From NCBI GenBank assembly GCA_023439505.1, contig JAEXNR010000029.1, forward strand, positions 70,469 through 134,468: DNA of 64,000 bases. Direction: 5' to 3'. Shown piece after piece: positions 1 through 8,462 of this stretch. The DNA comes from Bacillota bacterium. GTDB lineage: Bacteria; Bacillota; Clostridia; Lachnospirales; Lachnospiraceae. A program made the translations under genes and the position numbers. A model generated the notes under the pieces. The model searched no databases, had not been told where the DNA came from, and saw only the letters and a list, made by a program, of their open reading frames with translations. The stretch's first letter is position 1; each line of letters starts with the position of its first letter.

Positions 1-17
1 TCCGTCATCAAAAATGA

Positions 18-23
18 TATAAT
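18..23 (+). promoter_or_regulatory. possible -10 box of the GNAT gene
   Basis: TATAAT lies 58 bases upstream of the chosen ATG at 81. The matching -35 would fall before the first base of the window, so the promoter cannot be checked. It would give a leader of about 50 bases that carries the repeated leader element. Confidence 0.35.
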
Positions 24-49
24 CTAACCACCCGATGATCGATTAAAAT

Positions 50-83
50 ATTCACTGCCTTGGCAGCATGGAGGATTATTATG
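50..83 (+). repeat. leader repeat with built-in SD, copy 1
   Basis: This stretch reads TTCACTGCCTTGGCAGC followed by ATGGAGGATTATTATG, where GGAGGA is the ribosome binding site and the last ATG starts the acetyltransferase. It matches, with only a few differences over about 40 bases, the segment directly before the ATPase start at 21316 on the minus strand. A third, shorter match precedes the GGDEF-EAL gene at 11024. The genes are unrelated, so the leader itself is what is repeated. Confidence 0.6.
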
Positions 84-587
84 TCAACTACAAATACAAC
101 ATTAGAAGGATTTCAACTTCGCTTTGCCACGCAAAAGGATGTCCCACTGATTCTCACTTTTATCAGGGCTTTGGCAGAGTATGAGAATCTTTCCCACAAA
201 GTCATTGCCACTGAGGAACTTCTTACCGAGCATCTCTTTCAGCATAAGATGGCGGAGGTTCTGATTGGCGAATATCACGGAGAACCCGTCGCTTTTGCAT
301 TGTTCTTCTCCAATTTCTCCACCTTTCTCGGACAGCCTGGTATCTATCTGGAGGATCTGTATGTAAAACCGGAACTTCGCGGCAAGGGGATTGGAACCAT
401 ACTGTTATCCCGTCTCGCTGCCCTTGTACTGGAGAGAAAGTTTGGAAGGCTGGAATGGGCCTGCCTTGATTGGAATGAACCCTCCATTGCATTTTATAAG
501 CAGATGGGTGCTGTTGCAATGGATGAATGGACGAACTACCGGGTCACCGGCAACGCCCTGGAGCAGTTGGCAAACCTTTCTTTATAA
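81..587 (+). CDS. GNAT N-acetyltransferase, thialysine/diamine type
   Basis: This 168-residue protein is a single GNAT acetyltransferase domain, expected to move an acetyl group from acetyl-CoA to an amine in the cytosol. The acetyl-CoA loop is visible as LRGKGIGTILL (about residues 98-108), after the strand GIYLEDLYVKP, and the C-terminal part has LEWACLDWNEPSIAFYKQMGA. That set of motifs is typical of the thialysine/spermidine-type acetyltransferases (SAT2-like), so an amine or thia-lysine substrate is a reasonable guess, not a certainty. A longer reading from TTG 60 would add MAAWRII, but this part is the repeated leader; GGAGGA at 70-75 points to ATG 81. It is followed by a 134-base gap and the MFS gene on the same strand. 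Confidence 0.85.
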   Translation: MSTTNTTLEGFQLRFATQKDVPLILTFIRALAEYENLSHKVIATEELLTEHLFQHKMAEVLIGEYHGEPVAFALFFSNFSTFLGQPGIYLEDLYVKPELRGKGIGTILLSRLAALVLERKFGRLEWACLDWNEPSIAFYKQMGAVAMDEWTNYRVTGNALEQLANLSL

Positions 588-721
588 TCACAAAAAATTA
601 CGTTTTACCTTGACTTCTTTTATGATACAATAGCTTTGTATGCATACATAACCACATTGAATCATGATGTGCATCCATCATGAAGTAAAATCTGACATGC
701 AAAAGGGGTAACAACTGAATA

Positions 722-2152
722 ATGTTTAAGAACATCATGTTTATGCAAAGGTACCTGTTAGGTAATCTAAGAAGGATTTATTTTATGGCTTTGCCTGAAT
801 CAAAACAGGATTTTAAGAAAAGCCGCGTCTATTATACGACTGCCGATACTGCGACACAAACCATCGTTCAGTTAGCCGGAGGTACCTTTCTGGCAACCAT
901 CATGGCTTTCTGCGGAATCTCTGATGCCAATATTGGCATTATCACTTCCCTGCTCAGCTTCGCTGCTCTTACCCAATTGTTTCTTATTAACTTTTTTAAA
1001 CGCCTGAAGAAGTATAAACTTCTGGTTTGTATTACAGCCTTTCAGCGTTTTCTTTTTGCCTTCCTTTACCTTGTGCCTTTATTACCGGTCAGGAATGGAG
1101 TGAAAGCGGTTCTGATCGTGATGTTATATCTCATCGGTCAGATCTTTGTGCAGATTGGATTACCTGCCTCCCAGGACTGGATTGCAAGTCTGGTGCCCAG
1201 CCGGCTACGGGGTAAGTATTTTTCTATTAAGGATTCCATTGCCGTCTTCGTTGTATCCAGTGTTATGCTTGCAGCCGGAATGGTTCTGGATTATTTTAAA
1301 AACAGAAATCTAATCATTGGATTTGAAATTATATTTGCTATGATTTTTATTCTTACCGTCATTAATGTCTATTCTTTTTCAAAAATGAAGGAGCCTAAAT
1401 TCTCTTATATGACCGAGGATGGAAAGGAAATGCACGGCAGACTGGCCAGGAAAGCCAGGGATTATGAAAAAACAGTAAAACAAAAGGAAGTCAGCATCTA
1501 TGTGGAGGTAAAAGAAGCATTAAGCAACAGAAAGTTTCGAAAAGCATTTACCATACAATGCCTATACATCACTGCATTTTACATATCGCTTCCCTTTAAC
1601 GCCAGTTACCAGATCAATGAGCTGGCACTCCCCTATACCTTTATCATGCTCATCGGATTTATCGCCAACCTTTATCGTATTGTCATTATGCCAAAGTTAG
1701 GACGCCTGGCTGACCGTTATGGGATGGCGAGACTATTAAGATATACGCTGTTTGCTCTGGGATTATACTGCCTCAGCATGGCCTTTACCGTACCCTCCAA
1801 TGCCTACTTCTTATTTATCATCGGAAGCTTCCTGTCAGCTACAGCCTGGGCCTTTCTTGGAATCGGTTTGTTTGGAGTTCAATTGGATTATTACAAGAGC
1901 GAAAAGCGTATGATATGGCTAACCATTACTTCTTCTCTTTCCGGGCTGCTGGGCTTTATGGTATCTTTGGTGGGTGGATATTTCCTTAGTCTGTTACAAC
2001 GAGCAGATCTTCATCTTATGGGTATGAAACTCTATGCGCAGCAGGTTCTGAATATGGCAGGTTTTTTGATCATTCTGTTTTCTGTATTCTATATTAAATA
2101 TCATATCGAGACAGAAAAGATTGATACCAACCGTTCTGACGGAAGAATCTAA
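722..2152 (+). CDS. MFS-type membrane transporter
   Basis: This 476-residue protein has about ten to twelve hydrophobic segments and the shape of a major facilitator: two bundles separated by a charged, probably cytoplasmic stretch near residues 220-275. A motif like the conserved loop 2-3 element appears as VPSRLRGKYFSIKD, and a second as PKLGRLADRYGMARLLRY in the second half, both typical MFS signatures. The substrate cannot be told. ATG 722 follows a weak AAAGGGG; an internal ATG at 785 (reading MALPESKQDF) follows AAGAAGGA and is equally possible, which would shorten the protein to 455 residues. The next gene starts 85 bases downstream on the same strand, so it may or may not be cotranscribed. 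Confidence 0.8.
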   Translation: MFKNIMFMQRYLLGNLRRIYFMALPESKQDFKKSRVYYTTADTATQTIVQLAGGTFLATIMAFCGISDANIGIITSLLSFAALTQLFLINFFKRLKKYKLLVCITAFQRFLFAFLYLVPLLPVRNGVKAVLIVMLYLIGQIFVQIGLPASQDWIASLVPSRLRGKYFSIKDSIAVFVVSSVMLAAGMVLDYFKNRNLIIGFEIIFAMIFILTVINVYSFSKMKEPKFSYMTEDGKEMHGRLARKARDYEKTVKQKEVSIYVEVKEALSNRKFRKAFTIQCLYITAFYISLPFNASYQINELALPYTFIMLIGFIANLYRIVIMPKLGRLADRYGMARLLRYTLFALGLYCLSMAFTVPSNAYFLFIIGSFLSATAWAFLGIGLFGVQLDYYKSEKRMIWLTITSSLSGLLGFMVSLVGGYFLSLLQRADLHLMGMKLYAQQVLNMAGFLIILFSVFYIKYHIETEKIDTNRSDGRI

Positions 2153-2237
2153 GGATCCTCGCTTTCTATATACAACATCACCGGTCCTGTGTTATCATAA
2201 TTACAAAACCATTTATTTCTAAAAGGAGGTAGTGTTT

Positions 2238-3344
2238 ATGGAAACAAGGACTTTTATTTCCTGGGAACTGATTGAGCACTTTATGACCAGCGCCTTCGAA
2301 AAATTAGGTGTTCCCCATGAGGATGCACTGATCTGCAGCGATGTGCTGATGGAAAGCGACCGGAGAGGAATCGAGAGTCATGGCTGCAACCGGTTTAAAG
2401 CAATTTATGTCGACCGGATCCTGGAAGGGATTCAAAAACCGGTTACAGAATTTGAGATCATAAGAGAAACCGCTACGACAGCAGTTGTGGACGGACATGA
2501 TGGAATGGGTATGATGGTTGGCACGAAATCCATGCAGATGGCCATTGAGAAGGCAAAAGCGTATGGCATGGGTATGGTTGCCGCCAGAAATTCTACTCAT
2601 TACGGAATCGCAGGGTACTATGCCACAATGGCAACAAAGCAGGGGCTGATCGGTATTACCGGAACCAATGCACGTCCTTCCATCGCACCTACCTTTGGCG
2701 TGGAAAATATGCTGGGAACCAATCCGCTTACCTTTGGTATTCCTACGGATGAGGAATTTCCCTTTGTCCTTGATTGCGCCACCAGTATTACCCAGAGAGG
2801 AAAGATTGAATATTATGCCAGAACAGGAAAAGAAACTCCGGCCGGCATGGTAATCGGCCAGGATGGCAGTGCTTTGACCGACAGTTCACAGATACTAAAG
2901 GACCTGACAAGCGGCAGTGCGGCCCTCGCTCCTCTGGGTGGCATCGGGGAAGAACTGGCAGGTTATAAGGGTTATGGCTATGCTACAGTCGTTGAGATTT
3001 TATCTGCCGCCCTGCAAGCCGGAAGTTTCCTTAAAACGCTCACCGGCATCGGAGAAAGGGGAGATAAGGTTCCTTATCATCTGGGGCATTTCTTTCTTGC
3101 CATTGATCCTGAGGCATTCTTAGGATTGGAGTCTTTTAAGAAGACCACGGGAGATATACTGCGGGAGCTGCGTGCCTCTAAAACAGCACCGGGACAGGAG
3201 AAAATTTATACTGCCGGAGAAAAGGAATACCTGTGCTGGCTGGATCGCAGGAATAAAGGTGTTCCTATTGGAGAAGCCGTACAGAAGGAATTTATAAAAG
3301 TAAGGGATCTGCTTGCCCTTCCCCTTACCTTTCCCTTTGAATAG
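2238..3344 (+). CDS. type-2 malate/L-lactate dehydrogenase family oxidoreductase
   Basis: The protein (368 residues) belongs to the Ldh_2 family (malate/L-lactate dehydrogenase type 2, also ureidoglycolate and 2,3-diketo-gulonate reductases), which reduces or oxidises 2-oxo/2-hydroxy acids with NAD(P). Visible family features are RRGIESHGCNRF near residue 45, ARNSTHYGIAGYY near residue 117 with the conserved catalytic-region histidine, and NMLGTNPLTFGIPT near residue 155. Length is normal for the family. The exact substrate is not given by sequence. An upstream GTG at 2232 is in frame, but AGGAGG at 2224-2229 sits eight bases before ATG 2238, which is chosen. A strong hairpin follows the stop. 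Confidence 0.88.
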   Translation: METRTFISWELIEHFMTSAFEKLGVPHEDALICSDVLMESDRRGIESHGCNRFKAIYVDRILEGIQKPVTEFEIIRETATTAVVDGHDGMGMMVGTKSMQMAIEKAKAYGMGMVAARNSTHYGIAGYYATMATKQGLIGITGTNARPSIAPTFGVENMLGTNPLTFGIPTDEEFPFVLDCATSITQRGKIEYYARTGKETPAGMVIGQDGSALTDSSQILKDLTSGSAALAPLGGIGEELAGYKGYGYATVVEILSAALQAGSFLKTLTGIGERGDKVPYHLGHFFLAIDPEAFLGLESFKKTTGDILRELRASKTAPGQEKIYTAGEKEYLCWLDRRNKGVPIGEAVQKEFIKVRDLLALPLTFPFE

Positions 3345-3381
3345 TTCCCGGTTTGATTGATTCGAATGTTCTGATAAAAAG

Positions 3382-3437
3382 AAGAGGGGCTATGACACCG
3401 GTCTCATGTAATGCTGCCGGTGCCATAGCCCCTCTTT
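3382..3437. terminator. bidirectional terminator, ldh-like / HD-GYP
   Basis: Arms at 3382-3401 and 3418-3437 (20 bases each, AAGAGGGGCTATGACACCGG and its near complement) form a long hairpin. One position is a mismatch on the top strand but a G-U pair on the bottom strand. Reading leftward the stem is followed by TCTTTTTATC, so it suits the minus-strand HD-GYP gene; a T-rich run also follows on the top strand. The two flanking genes converge here. Confidence 0.8.
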
Positions 3438-3516
3438 ATTGTGATCCTTTATTGAAACTTTTTATTGTAACTATTTATCTGATTGCTATGTAACAGATTC
3501 TTAGGAAGGAACAGGA

Positions 3517-4608
3517 CTAGGAAACCATGTCCTGACTGTCATCGGTATTCTTCTCCATCTCAGAATCCAGTATGGTGATGGATAAATGCTCCATCAAGTC
3601 GATCTCATACCGCTCAATATCATTGCCAAATTCATCTGAAATTACTCTGACAATGGGTCGCAGCGGCATACTTTTATTCTGATCCTTTACAATCCCCATC
3701 CTCTGATTGGACAAACGTACCAGAGAACCGTTGGGATATACTGCGATCTGCTGGATAAATACAGCAACAAGATCTGTATCGAATTTCGTATCCGAACATT
3801 CAATCAGATAATTCACTGCCTTGATGGCACTCCATTTCTTCCGGTAGCAACGATCACTGGTTATGGCATCATAAACATCGGCAATGGCAACAATTCTGGA
3901 GAATTCATGGAGTTGTCCCGCCGGAATCCCGAAAGGATACCCGGAGCCGTCCATTCTCTCATGATGATGCAGGGAGATAATTTTAGACAGCTCTGTGAGC
4001 TGATTGCATTTTTTTAAGGCCTCATAGCCTAAGGTTGTGTGCTGCTTGATATATTCAAATTCATCGGGGGTCAGATCGGCTTCTTTAAATAAGATATCCT
4101 TGTCCAGCAACACCTTCCCCATATCATGTAATATGGTTCCTGCTGCCAGCTTTGTCAGCATCGATCTGCTGTAATTTAATTGCTTTGCGATTAATAATGC
4201 ATAAACGGTGGTACTGACGGAGTGTGCAAAGGTATAATCATCCACCGCACTGATGTCATTTAAGCTGACCTGAACATCCTCATTACTTAGGATCTCCTCG
4301 ATAATATCATTTACGGCTTCGTTCATGGGTGTCAGATCCAGGGTAGCATTTTTAGAAAAGTCCGTTAGCGTCTCCCGTAAAACATGCATGCAGGTTATTC
4401 TTGTTTTCTGTGTTACCGCATCCGGGATCTCAATCCCATCACTTTTGTGATCCTCTACATAGACATAATCGATTCCCATTTTCCGTAATCTATCTGCGTA
4501 TCTGATCAAATTGGGCTGCCCTTCGTGTAAGATCAGACAATCCATATAATAAATTGATTTTGCCAACACCATATCAGGTTTGATCATTGATAGCGAAACT
4601 AGTCTCAT
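3517..4608 (-). CDS. HD-GYP domain protein, probable c-di-GMP phosphodiesterase
   Basis: This 363-residue cytosolic protein carries a complete HD-GYP domain in its middle. The metal-binding HD pair is at residues 161-162 (ILHDMGKVLLDKDIL) and the diagnostic HHERMDGSGYP is at about 215-225, followed by AIADVYDAITSDRCYR. HD-GYP enzymes break down cyclic di-GMP to pGpG or GMP; the conserved residues are present, so activity is likely. The N-terminal 100 residues look like the DUF3391-type or similar helper region seen in stand-alone HD-GYP proteins, and the C-terminal 80 residues are charged. No signal peptide or membrane segment is seen. ATG 4608 has GGAGAGGG upstream. With the GGDEF-EAL gene at 8463-11024 it gives the region both making and breaking activities for c-di-GMP. 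Confidence 0.9.
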   Translation of the reverse strand: MRLVSLSMIKPDMVLAKSIYYMDCLILHEGQPNLIRYADRLRKMGIDYVYVEDHKSDGIEIPDAVTQKTRITCMHVLRETLTDFSKNATLDLTPMNEAVNDIIEEILSNEDVQVSLNDISAVDDYTFAHSVSTTVYALLIAKQLNYSRSMLTKLAAGTILHDMGKVLLDKDILFKEADLTPDEFEYIKQHTTLGYEALKKCNQLTELSKIISLHHHERMDGSGYPFGIPAGQLHEFSRIVAIADVYDAITSDRCYRKKWSAIKAVNYLIECSDTKFDTDLVAVFIQQIAVYPNGSLVRLSNQRMGIVKDQNKSMPLRPIVRVISDEFGNDIERYEIDLMEHLSITILDSEMEKNTDDSQDMVS

Positions 4609-4743
4609 TCAACATCCCTCTCCATCCGGTTAATTCTTCCTGTATACAAATAACATGGTTTCCTGATATTTCATAAAACCACAAAATATGCCTCTCAATT
4701 ATCATACCTTGAATTTGTTCAGATATCAAATATTTTTTGATAA

Positions 4744-4775
4744 AAAAACTGCAGATCTTACATTCTGCAGTTTTT
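4744..4775 (-). terminator. intrinsic terminator of yibE/F-like gene
   Basis: ACTGCAG and CTGCAGT arms, extended by A and T runs to 11 base pairs, with a ten-base loop. On the minus strand the stem is followed by TTTTTTTATC. It sits ten bases after the stop of the membrane protein gene. Confidence 0.85.
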
Positions 4776-4785
4776 CCCTTTTATT

Positions 4786-5943
4786 TTACTGTGATTGAGA
4801 TTCGACGGATGGCTTCCTCCTGTTTGTCAGCAAGAATCCGCTGGTAATTGCCGTAAACGGTGCCACGGTGACCAATCCGATGCTTCCGACCATGGTATGA
4901 AGTATTTCTGCCGACACATATTTCAGATTAAGAATGTTATATATCGGTGTTCCCTGCGCCATAAATACCATCAACAACGCGATATATCCGCCGGAATATG
5001 CCAGTAACAGTGTTGTTGTCATGGTTCCCATGGCGGCTCTGCCGACACGTATTCCGGAAAGAGCTGCTTCCTTCCATTGGATATCCGGCTTCTTCTGAAC
5101 CACTTCATGAATAGACGCGGTAATATCAACCGCCAGATCCATAACCGCACCGGAGGAACCGATAAAAATACTGGCCATAAAAATCTGCGTTAAGTTCAAA
5201 TCCGCATGACCGGCATATAACAGGCTTTCCGAAAATGACATCACCGCACCGTGGATCCGAAAAGCATCTGTAAATATACTGCCAAGAACTGCCGTAGTAA
5301 TTACGCCGAGAACTGCCCCCGACGCCGCAGATAATGTCCTTAAGCTAAACCCATACACCAGGGCGATAATCGTAACGGTTAGTGCAATGGTAATCATCAG
5401 CCCCAAAATAACCGGGTTTTGTCCCCTCAGAAATCCCGGAATTAATACCTTCCATATCATAAGCACTGTTACAATAAAGGATAGCATGGCACGGACACCG
5501 GTTTTTCCCGCAAACAGGATTAAAGCCACAACAAATAACAGGCTTAGGATCAGTTCTTTGTCCACCCGGTAATGATCAATCATATTAATGGATAAGATGC
5601 TGTCATCCTTATAACTGATGACCACCAGTGCTTTATCTCCCGGTTCGAATATCTTATCCAGCTCCAGCGAACCATTCAGCATATTATAGGCATGGGCTAT
5701 CTGTCCCTTAAAACGGCCCCCAAGAAGCTCTACCTTACACCCCTGCTCCCCTGATTTAATCAGCCCGGTGCTGATAATTGCACTGTTATCCACCTCCAGT
5801 ACTCTGGCTGTACAACGGTCGGTTCCCTGATAGATCTGTGCATCTTCATATCCGGTGGGCAGAAGCAGCAAAACGATCATCAGGATAATACTCACAATGA
5901 CCGGCAGATTATATTCCATATTCTTTTTTATAAATTCATTCAT
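4786..5943 (-). CDS. YibE/F family multi-pass membrane protein
   Basis: This 385-residue protein matches the YibE/F family: one N-terminal membrane segment (about residues 14-30), an extracellular-looking beta-rich domain of about 100 residues (TARVLEVDN..., GDKALVVISYKDD), then seven or so membrane segments with the family-typical IFIGSSGAVMDLAVDITASIHEV near residue 260. The family is widespread in Firmicutes but its biochemical role is not established; some members are adjacent to metal or peptide export genes. ATG 5943 is preceded by GAGGAG at good spacing. It is transcribed toward its own terminator at 4744-4775 and stands between an HD-GYP gene and an alkaline phosphatase on the same strand, without overlap to either. 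Confidence 0.85.
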   Translation of the reverse strand: MNEFIKKNMEYNLPVIVSIILMIVLLLLPTGYEDAQIYQGTDRCTARVLEVDNSAIISTGLIKSGEQGCKVELLGGRFKGQIAHAYNMLNGSLELDKIFEPGDKALVVISYKDDSILSINMIDHYRVDKELILSLLFVVALILFAGKTGVRAMLSFIVTVLMIWKVLIPGFLRGQNPVILGLMITIALTVTIIALVYGFSLRTLSAASGAVLGVITTAVLGSIFTDAFRIHGAVMSFSESLLYAGHADLNLTQIFMASIFIGSSGAVMDLAVDITASIHEVVQKKPDIQWKEAALSGIRVGRAAMGTMTTTLLLAYSGGYIALLMVFMAQGTPIYNILNLKYVSAEILHTMVGSIGLVTVAPFTAITSGFLLTNRRKPSVESQSQ

Positions 5944-6105
5944 AGAAGCTCCTCGCTTTATGTTAGTAAAACTTCCCCGATAAGTGCATTAACAAGTTCC
6001 GTAATAACCGGCAAAGAATTAACCGCATAGAAAATTCCTTGGGAGATATCACGTATTCACCTCATTAATTCACAACTCAGGGAAGCTTTATGGCTTTGAC
6101 TGAAG

Positions 6106-7635
6106 TTATCTTACATTGGTTAAGCTTGCAAGATTAAAATAAATGTTCGTATTATCATAGTAACCTTCGAATAATTGTGCGCCATTTCCCATTGCAAATA
6201 CGGGAACCGGAATTCCTGTATGGGAATATGAAGTGAAGCCAATTCCGGATTTATTATTTAAAATGTGAGTGATGGTTACTGTAAGCGGCTCATAAGAACC
6301 ATATAATACGTATTCTTCCTGGGTCTGCGTCTTGATCCCATTGATGGTTCTCGTATAAGCCTGCTGAAGCAGCTGGAACTCATAATCGGTAAGAACCAGG
6401 GTCTTATCCACTTTGGCGGATGCCGGATCTGATTGTGCTACCAGGCCGAACTTATCCTTAACATCATTTAATACCTGATAGAACGGTGTCTTATTTGCTT
6501 TGTATTTTGAAACATAGTCTGAATCGAATTTTGCATAGGATATTTTCTGATTTGCAATGTTGGTTAAATAGGTATCATAGTTGGTTCCCGCAAATCCAAT
6601 GGTCAAACCACCGGTCTCATGATCTCCGGTTACTAAGATTAATGTCTCATCCTTATGCTGATTGTAGAATTTAATTGCTTCGTCCACTGCGTTTGCCAAA
6701 GCTACGGTATCGTTAATGGTGGATGCTGCATCATTTGCATGACAGGCCCAGTCAATCTTTCCGCCTTCTACCATCATGAAGAAACCGCTATTGTCTGCAT
6801 TTAATACTTCGATTCCCTTTTTTACGTAATCAACCAGTTTCCATTCACCGGAAGCGGCGTCCATATTATAGGAAATTGAATCTGAGTCAGCTAACTTTTC
6901 GCCAATAATAATTGCTTTTCCGTCTTTCGCAGTTAATTTCTGTGCGTCAGCCTGTTTCTTAATTACTTTATATCCTGCCTTCTCAGCAAGCTTGTACAAA
7001 TCCTCTTTATCTTTATCATTGCCGGTAGGTTTTAGCAATGCGCCGCCTGCAAAATAATCGAAACCACTCTTAATCATCTCAAGACCGATCTCATAATAAT
7101 TATTTCTGGATGCCTGATGTGCATAAAATGCAGCCGGTGTTGCATGGTTAATATTTACGGTTGAAATAACGCCGATCTTATATCCTAACTGGTTTTTCAG
7201 CTTTTCGGTGATTGCTTCATAAGGAACTGTCATCGTGGTATCCATGTTAATGGTACCGCTGTAGGTTTTATGTCCGGTGGAAATGGAAGTTGCGGTTGAT
7301 GCTGAGTCAGGGCAGAAGGAAGTGCTGTCAAAGGTCTGTGCGGAACCGGCTACCGGGAAGTTCATAAAATTCAGCTTCTTGGACTGAACCTTCGTTGATC
7401 CGCCTGCATTTGCGCCCAGATAATAGGAAGCAGCCTGAACCTGAGGGTAACTCATACCGTCACCGATAAACAGAAATATATATTTCGGTGCTGTAGTCGT
7501 ACCAAGAGATACTATGTTCTTTTCTTGTGCACCCTTTACAGGTACGGGACCTTTACTGCCCAGGGCGGTAATCGTAGGTATTATCATGGCTAACACCATG
7601 ACAAATGCTAAAATCTTAACTAAATGCTTTTTCAT
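6106..7635 (-). CDS. secreted alkaline phosphatase, PhoA family
   Basis: This 509-residue enzyme hydrolyses phosphate monoesters outside the cell. It begins with a signal peptide (positively charged MKKHLVK, then a hydrophobic stretch to about residue 25). PhoA-type metal and catalytic elements are all visible: FIGDGMS near residue 56, the nucleophile serine in CPDSASTATSISTGHK near residue 110, the metal ligands in GGKIDWACHANDAA near 294 and GDHETGGL near 337, and a late SHTGIPVP histidine near 471. Length is usual for the clostridial and Bacillus enzymes. ATG 7635 follows GGAGAAG. The upstream region has PhoP-box-like hexamers, so phosphate-starvation control is likely. No membrane anchor is seen at the C terminus. 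Confidence 0.93.
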   Translation of the reverse strand: MKKHLVKILAFVMVLAMIIPTITALGSKGPVPVKGAQEKNIVSLGTTTAPKYIFLFIGDGMSYPQVQAASYYLGANAGGSTKVQSKKLNFMNFPVAGSAQTFDSTSFCPDSASTATSISTGHKTYSGTINMDTTMTVPYEAITEKLKNQLGYKIGVISTVNINHATPAAFYAHQASRNNYYEIGLEMIKSGFDYFAGGALLKPTGNDKDKEDLYKLAEKAGYKVIKKQADAQKLTAKDGKAIIIGEKLADSDSISYNMDAASGEWKLVDYVKKGIEVLNADNSGFFMMVEGGKIDWACHANDAASTINDTVALANAVDEAIKFYNQHKDETLILVTGDHETGGLTIGFAGTNYDTYLTNIANQKISYAKFDSDYVSKYKANKTPFYQVLNDVKDKFGLVAQSDPASAKVDKTLVLTDYEFQLLQQAYTRTINGIKTQTQEEYVLYGSYEPLTVTITHILNNKSGIGFTSYSHTGIPVPVFAMGNGAQLFEGYYDNTNIYFNLASLTNVR

Positions 7636-7717
7636 TTTCGCTTCTCCTTGTTTAATCAGTGATTGGTGATTTGGATAACATCCTATTCCAATGTAACAAG
7701 GTTTGTATCATTCATCT

Positions 7718-7765
7718 ATCATATTATGGTAAAAAAAGGCATAAGCACTGGTAAAACTTATGTAA
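7718..7765 (-). promoter_or_regulatory. candidate PhoP-controlled promoter of alkaline phosphatase
   Basis: Reading the minus strand, TTACAT (7760-7765), TTACCA (7749-7754) and TTACCA (7727-7732) are spaced by 11 and 22 bases, as expected of Gram-positive PhoP direct repeats on one face of the helix. A -10-like TATGAT lies at 7718-7723 and no good -35 is present, as in activator-dependent promoters. The leader to the ATG is about 75 bases. Confidence 0.45.
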
Positions 7766-7799
7766 AATCTATGTTATACTGCCCACCCGCAGCATACAA

Positions 7800-7846
7800 A
7801 AGGACCCCGCAAGCCATCCTGCTTCGCAGAATCACCTGGGGTCCCT
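7800..7846 (-). terminator. possible terminator of small membrane protein gene
   Basis: GGACCCC and GGGGTCC arms enclose a smaller CTGC/GCAG hairpin; on the minus strand the outer stem ends in CCTTTTGT. The T run is short, so it is a weak call. Confidence 0.45.
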
Positions 7847-7852
7847 GATCTG

Positions 7853-8068
7853 TTAATCCGGGGGTGTGTTCTTCTTAACCTTCACCGATTTAATCCACGC
7901 AGACAATCCGCCTTCCGCACCGCAGAATGTAAATACACTAACGATTAAGGTTTTTGGCTCTGTCCCCTTCTGATAAGTAATAAATAAGCATGCACAGGTA
8001 AACAAGATGAGGAAGACAAACATAAAGGTCAGCGTAATCTTCATATACCTGCCCTTTTTTTTCTTCAT
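7853..8068 (-). CDS. small two-segment membrane protein, unknown role
   Basis: This 71-residue protein starts with a lysine-rich stretch, then a long hydrophobic segment (about residues 10-33), a short polar turn, and a second less hydrophobic segment containing VSVFTFCGAEGGLSAWIK. Short proteins with the same plan and a conserved F-G-x-E-G-G core are common and uncharacterised in clostridia, and are sometimes near prophage genes, but no phage gene is visible here. Start choice is uncertain: neither ATG 8068 nor the internal ATG 8044 has a canonical ribosome binding site (GGGC before the first, GGGCAGGT before the second). It may share a transcript with the phosphatase, but a hairpin separates them. 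Function unknown. Confidence 0.6.
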   Translation of the reverse strand: MKKKKGRYMKITLTFMFVFLILFTCACLFITYQKGTEPKTLIVSVFTFCGAEGGLSAWIKSVKVKKNTPPD

Positions 8069-8197
8069 AATAATCGCCCGGTAATCCTTTACTCACTATA
8101 TACTTTATGAGATTGCCTTACAAATGTTACCTTTTTCCGCATCATTCTACACCATTCGATTTGTCGTATTTGAGCGAAACAAGCGATTTACATTAAT

Positions 8198-8225
8198 TTA
8201 CATTTGACTGGTTTTGGAATATAAT
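8198..8225 (+). promoter_or_regulatory. sigma-A promoter of 34-codon ORF
   Basis: TTTACA at 8198-8203 and TATAAT at 8220-8225 are separated by 16 bases, upstream of the short ORF starting at 8270. The predicted leader is about 38 bases and contains AAGGAG at 8255-8260. Confidence 0.6.
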
Positions 8226-8269
8226 TCTGTTTGTAATCAAATAAAATTATGGACAAGGAGCGTGTTTGT

Positions 8270-8374
8270 ATGGCAAAGGCAAGTAACAGCAGCAGTAGCA
8301 GCAGCAGTGCCGGTAAAGGTGCGGCACCAAAAGGAAAAGGAACGCCAAGCGGCGGAAAGGGAACAAAGAAGTAA
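8270..8374 (+). CDS. 34-residue Ser-run, Gly/Lys-rich small protein
   Basis: This ORF is too short for most gene finders but has a full expression cassette: a promoter at 8198-8225, AAGGAG nine bases before the ATG, and a hairpin after the stop. The predicted peptide opens MAKASN, continues with seven serines in a row, and ends in a basic Gly/Lys/Pro-rich tail (repeats of KG with a final GTKK). Net charge is strongly positive and no hydrophobic or folded segment is expected. The serine run is encoded by AGC/AGT triplets, so it may vary in length between strains. I do not recognise a family. It could bind nucleic acid or another polyanion, but that is only suggested by composition. It converges on the GGDEF-EAL gene. 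Confidence 0.55.
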   Translation: MAKASNSSSSSSSAGKGAAPKGKGTPSGGKGTKK

Positions 8375-8380
8375 AGACAA

Positions 8381-8457
8381 AGGGATGATCACCTGTTGAG
8401 CGAATCCGGCATCACGATATATGCTCCGGATACAATGCGCCACAGAGGACCATCCCT
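8381..8457. terminator. bidirectional nested hairpin
   Basis: Outer arms AGGGATGATC (8381-8390) and GACCATCCCT (8448-8457) enclose an inner ATCCGG/CCGGAT hairpin (8404-8409 with 8426-8431). It lies between two converging genes: the 34-codon ORF and the GGDEF-EAL gene. On the minus strand the single outer mismatch becomes a G-U pair and the stem is followed by TTTGTCTTT. Confidence 0.6.
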
Positions 8458-8462
8458 TACTT

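Noticed and set aside
7663..7848. 61-codon ORF on + upstream of the phosphatase
   Set aside because: No ribosome binding site; overlaps the PhoP-like promoter and a hairpin.
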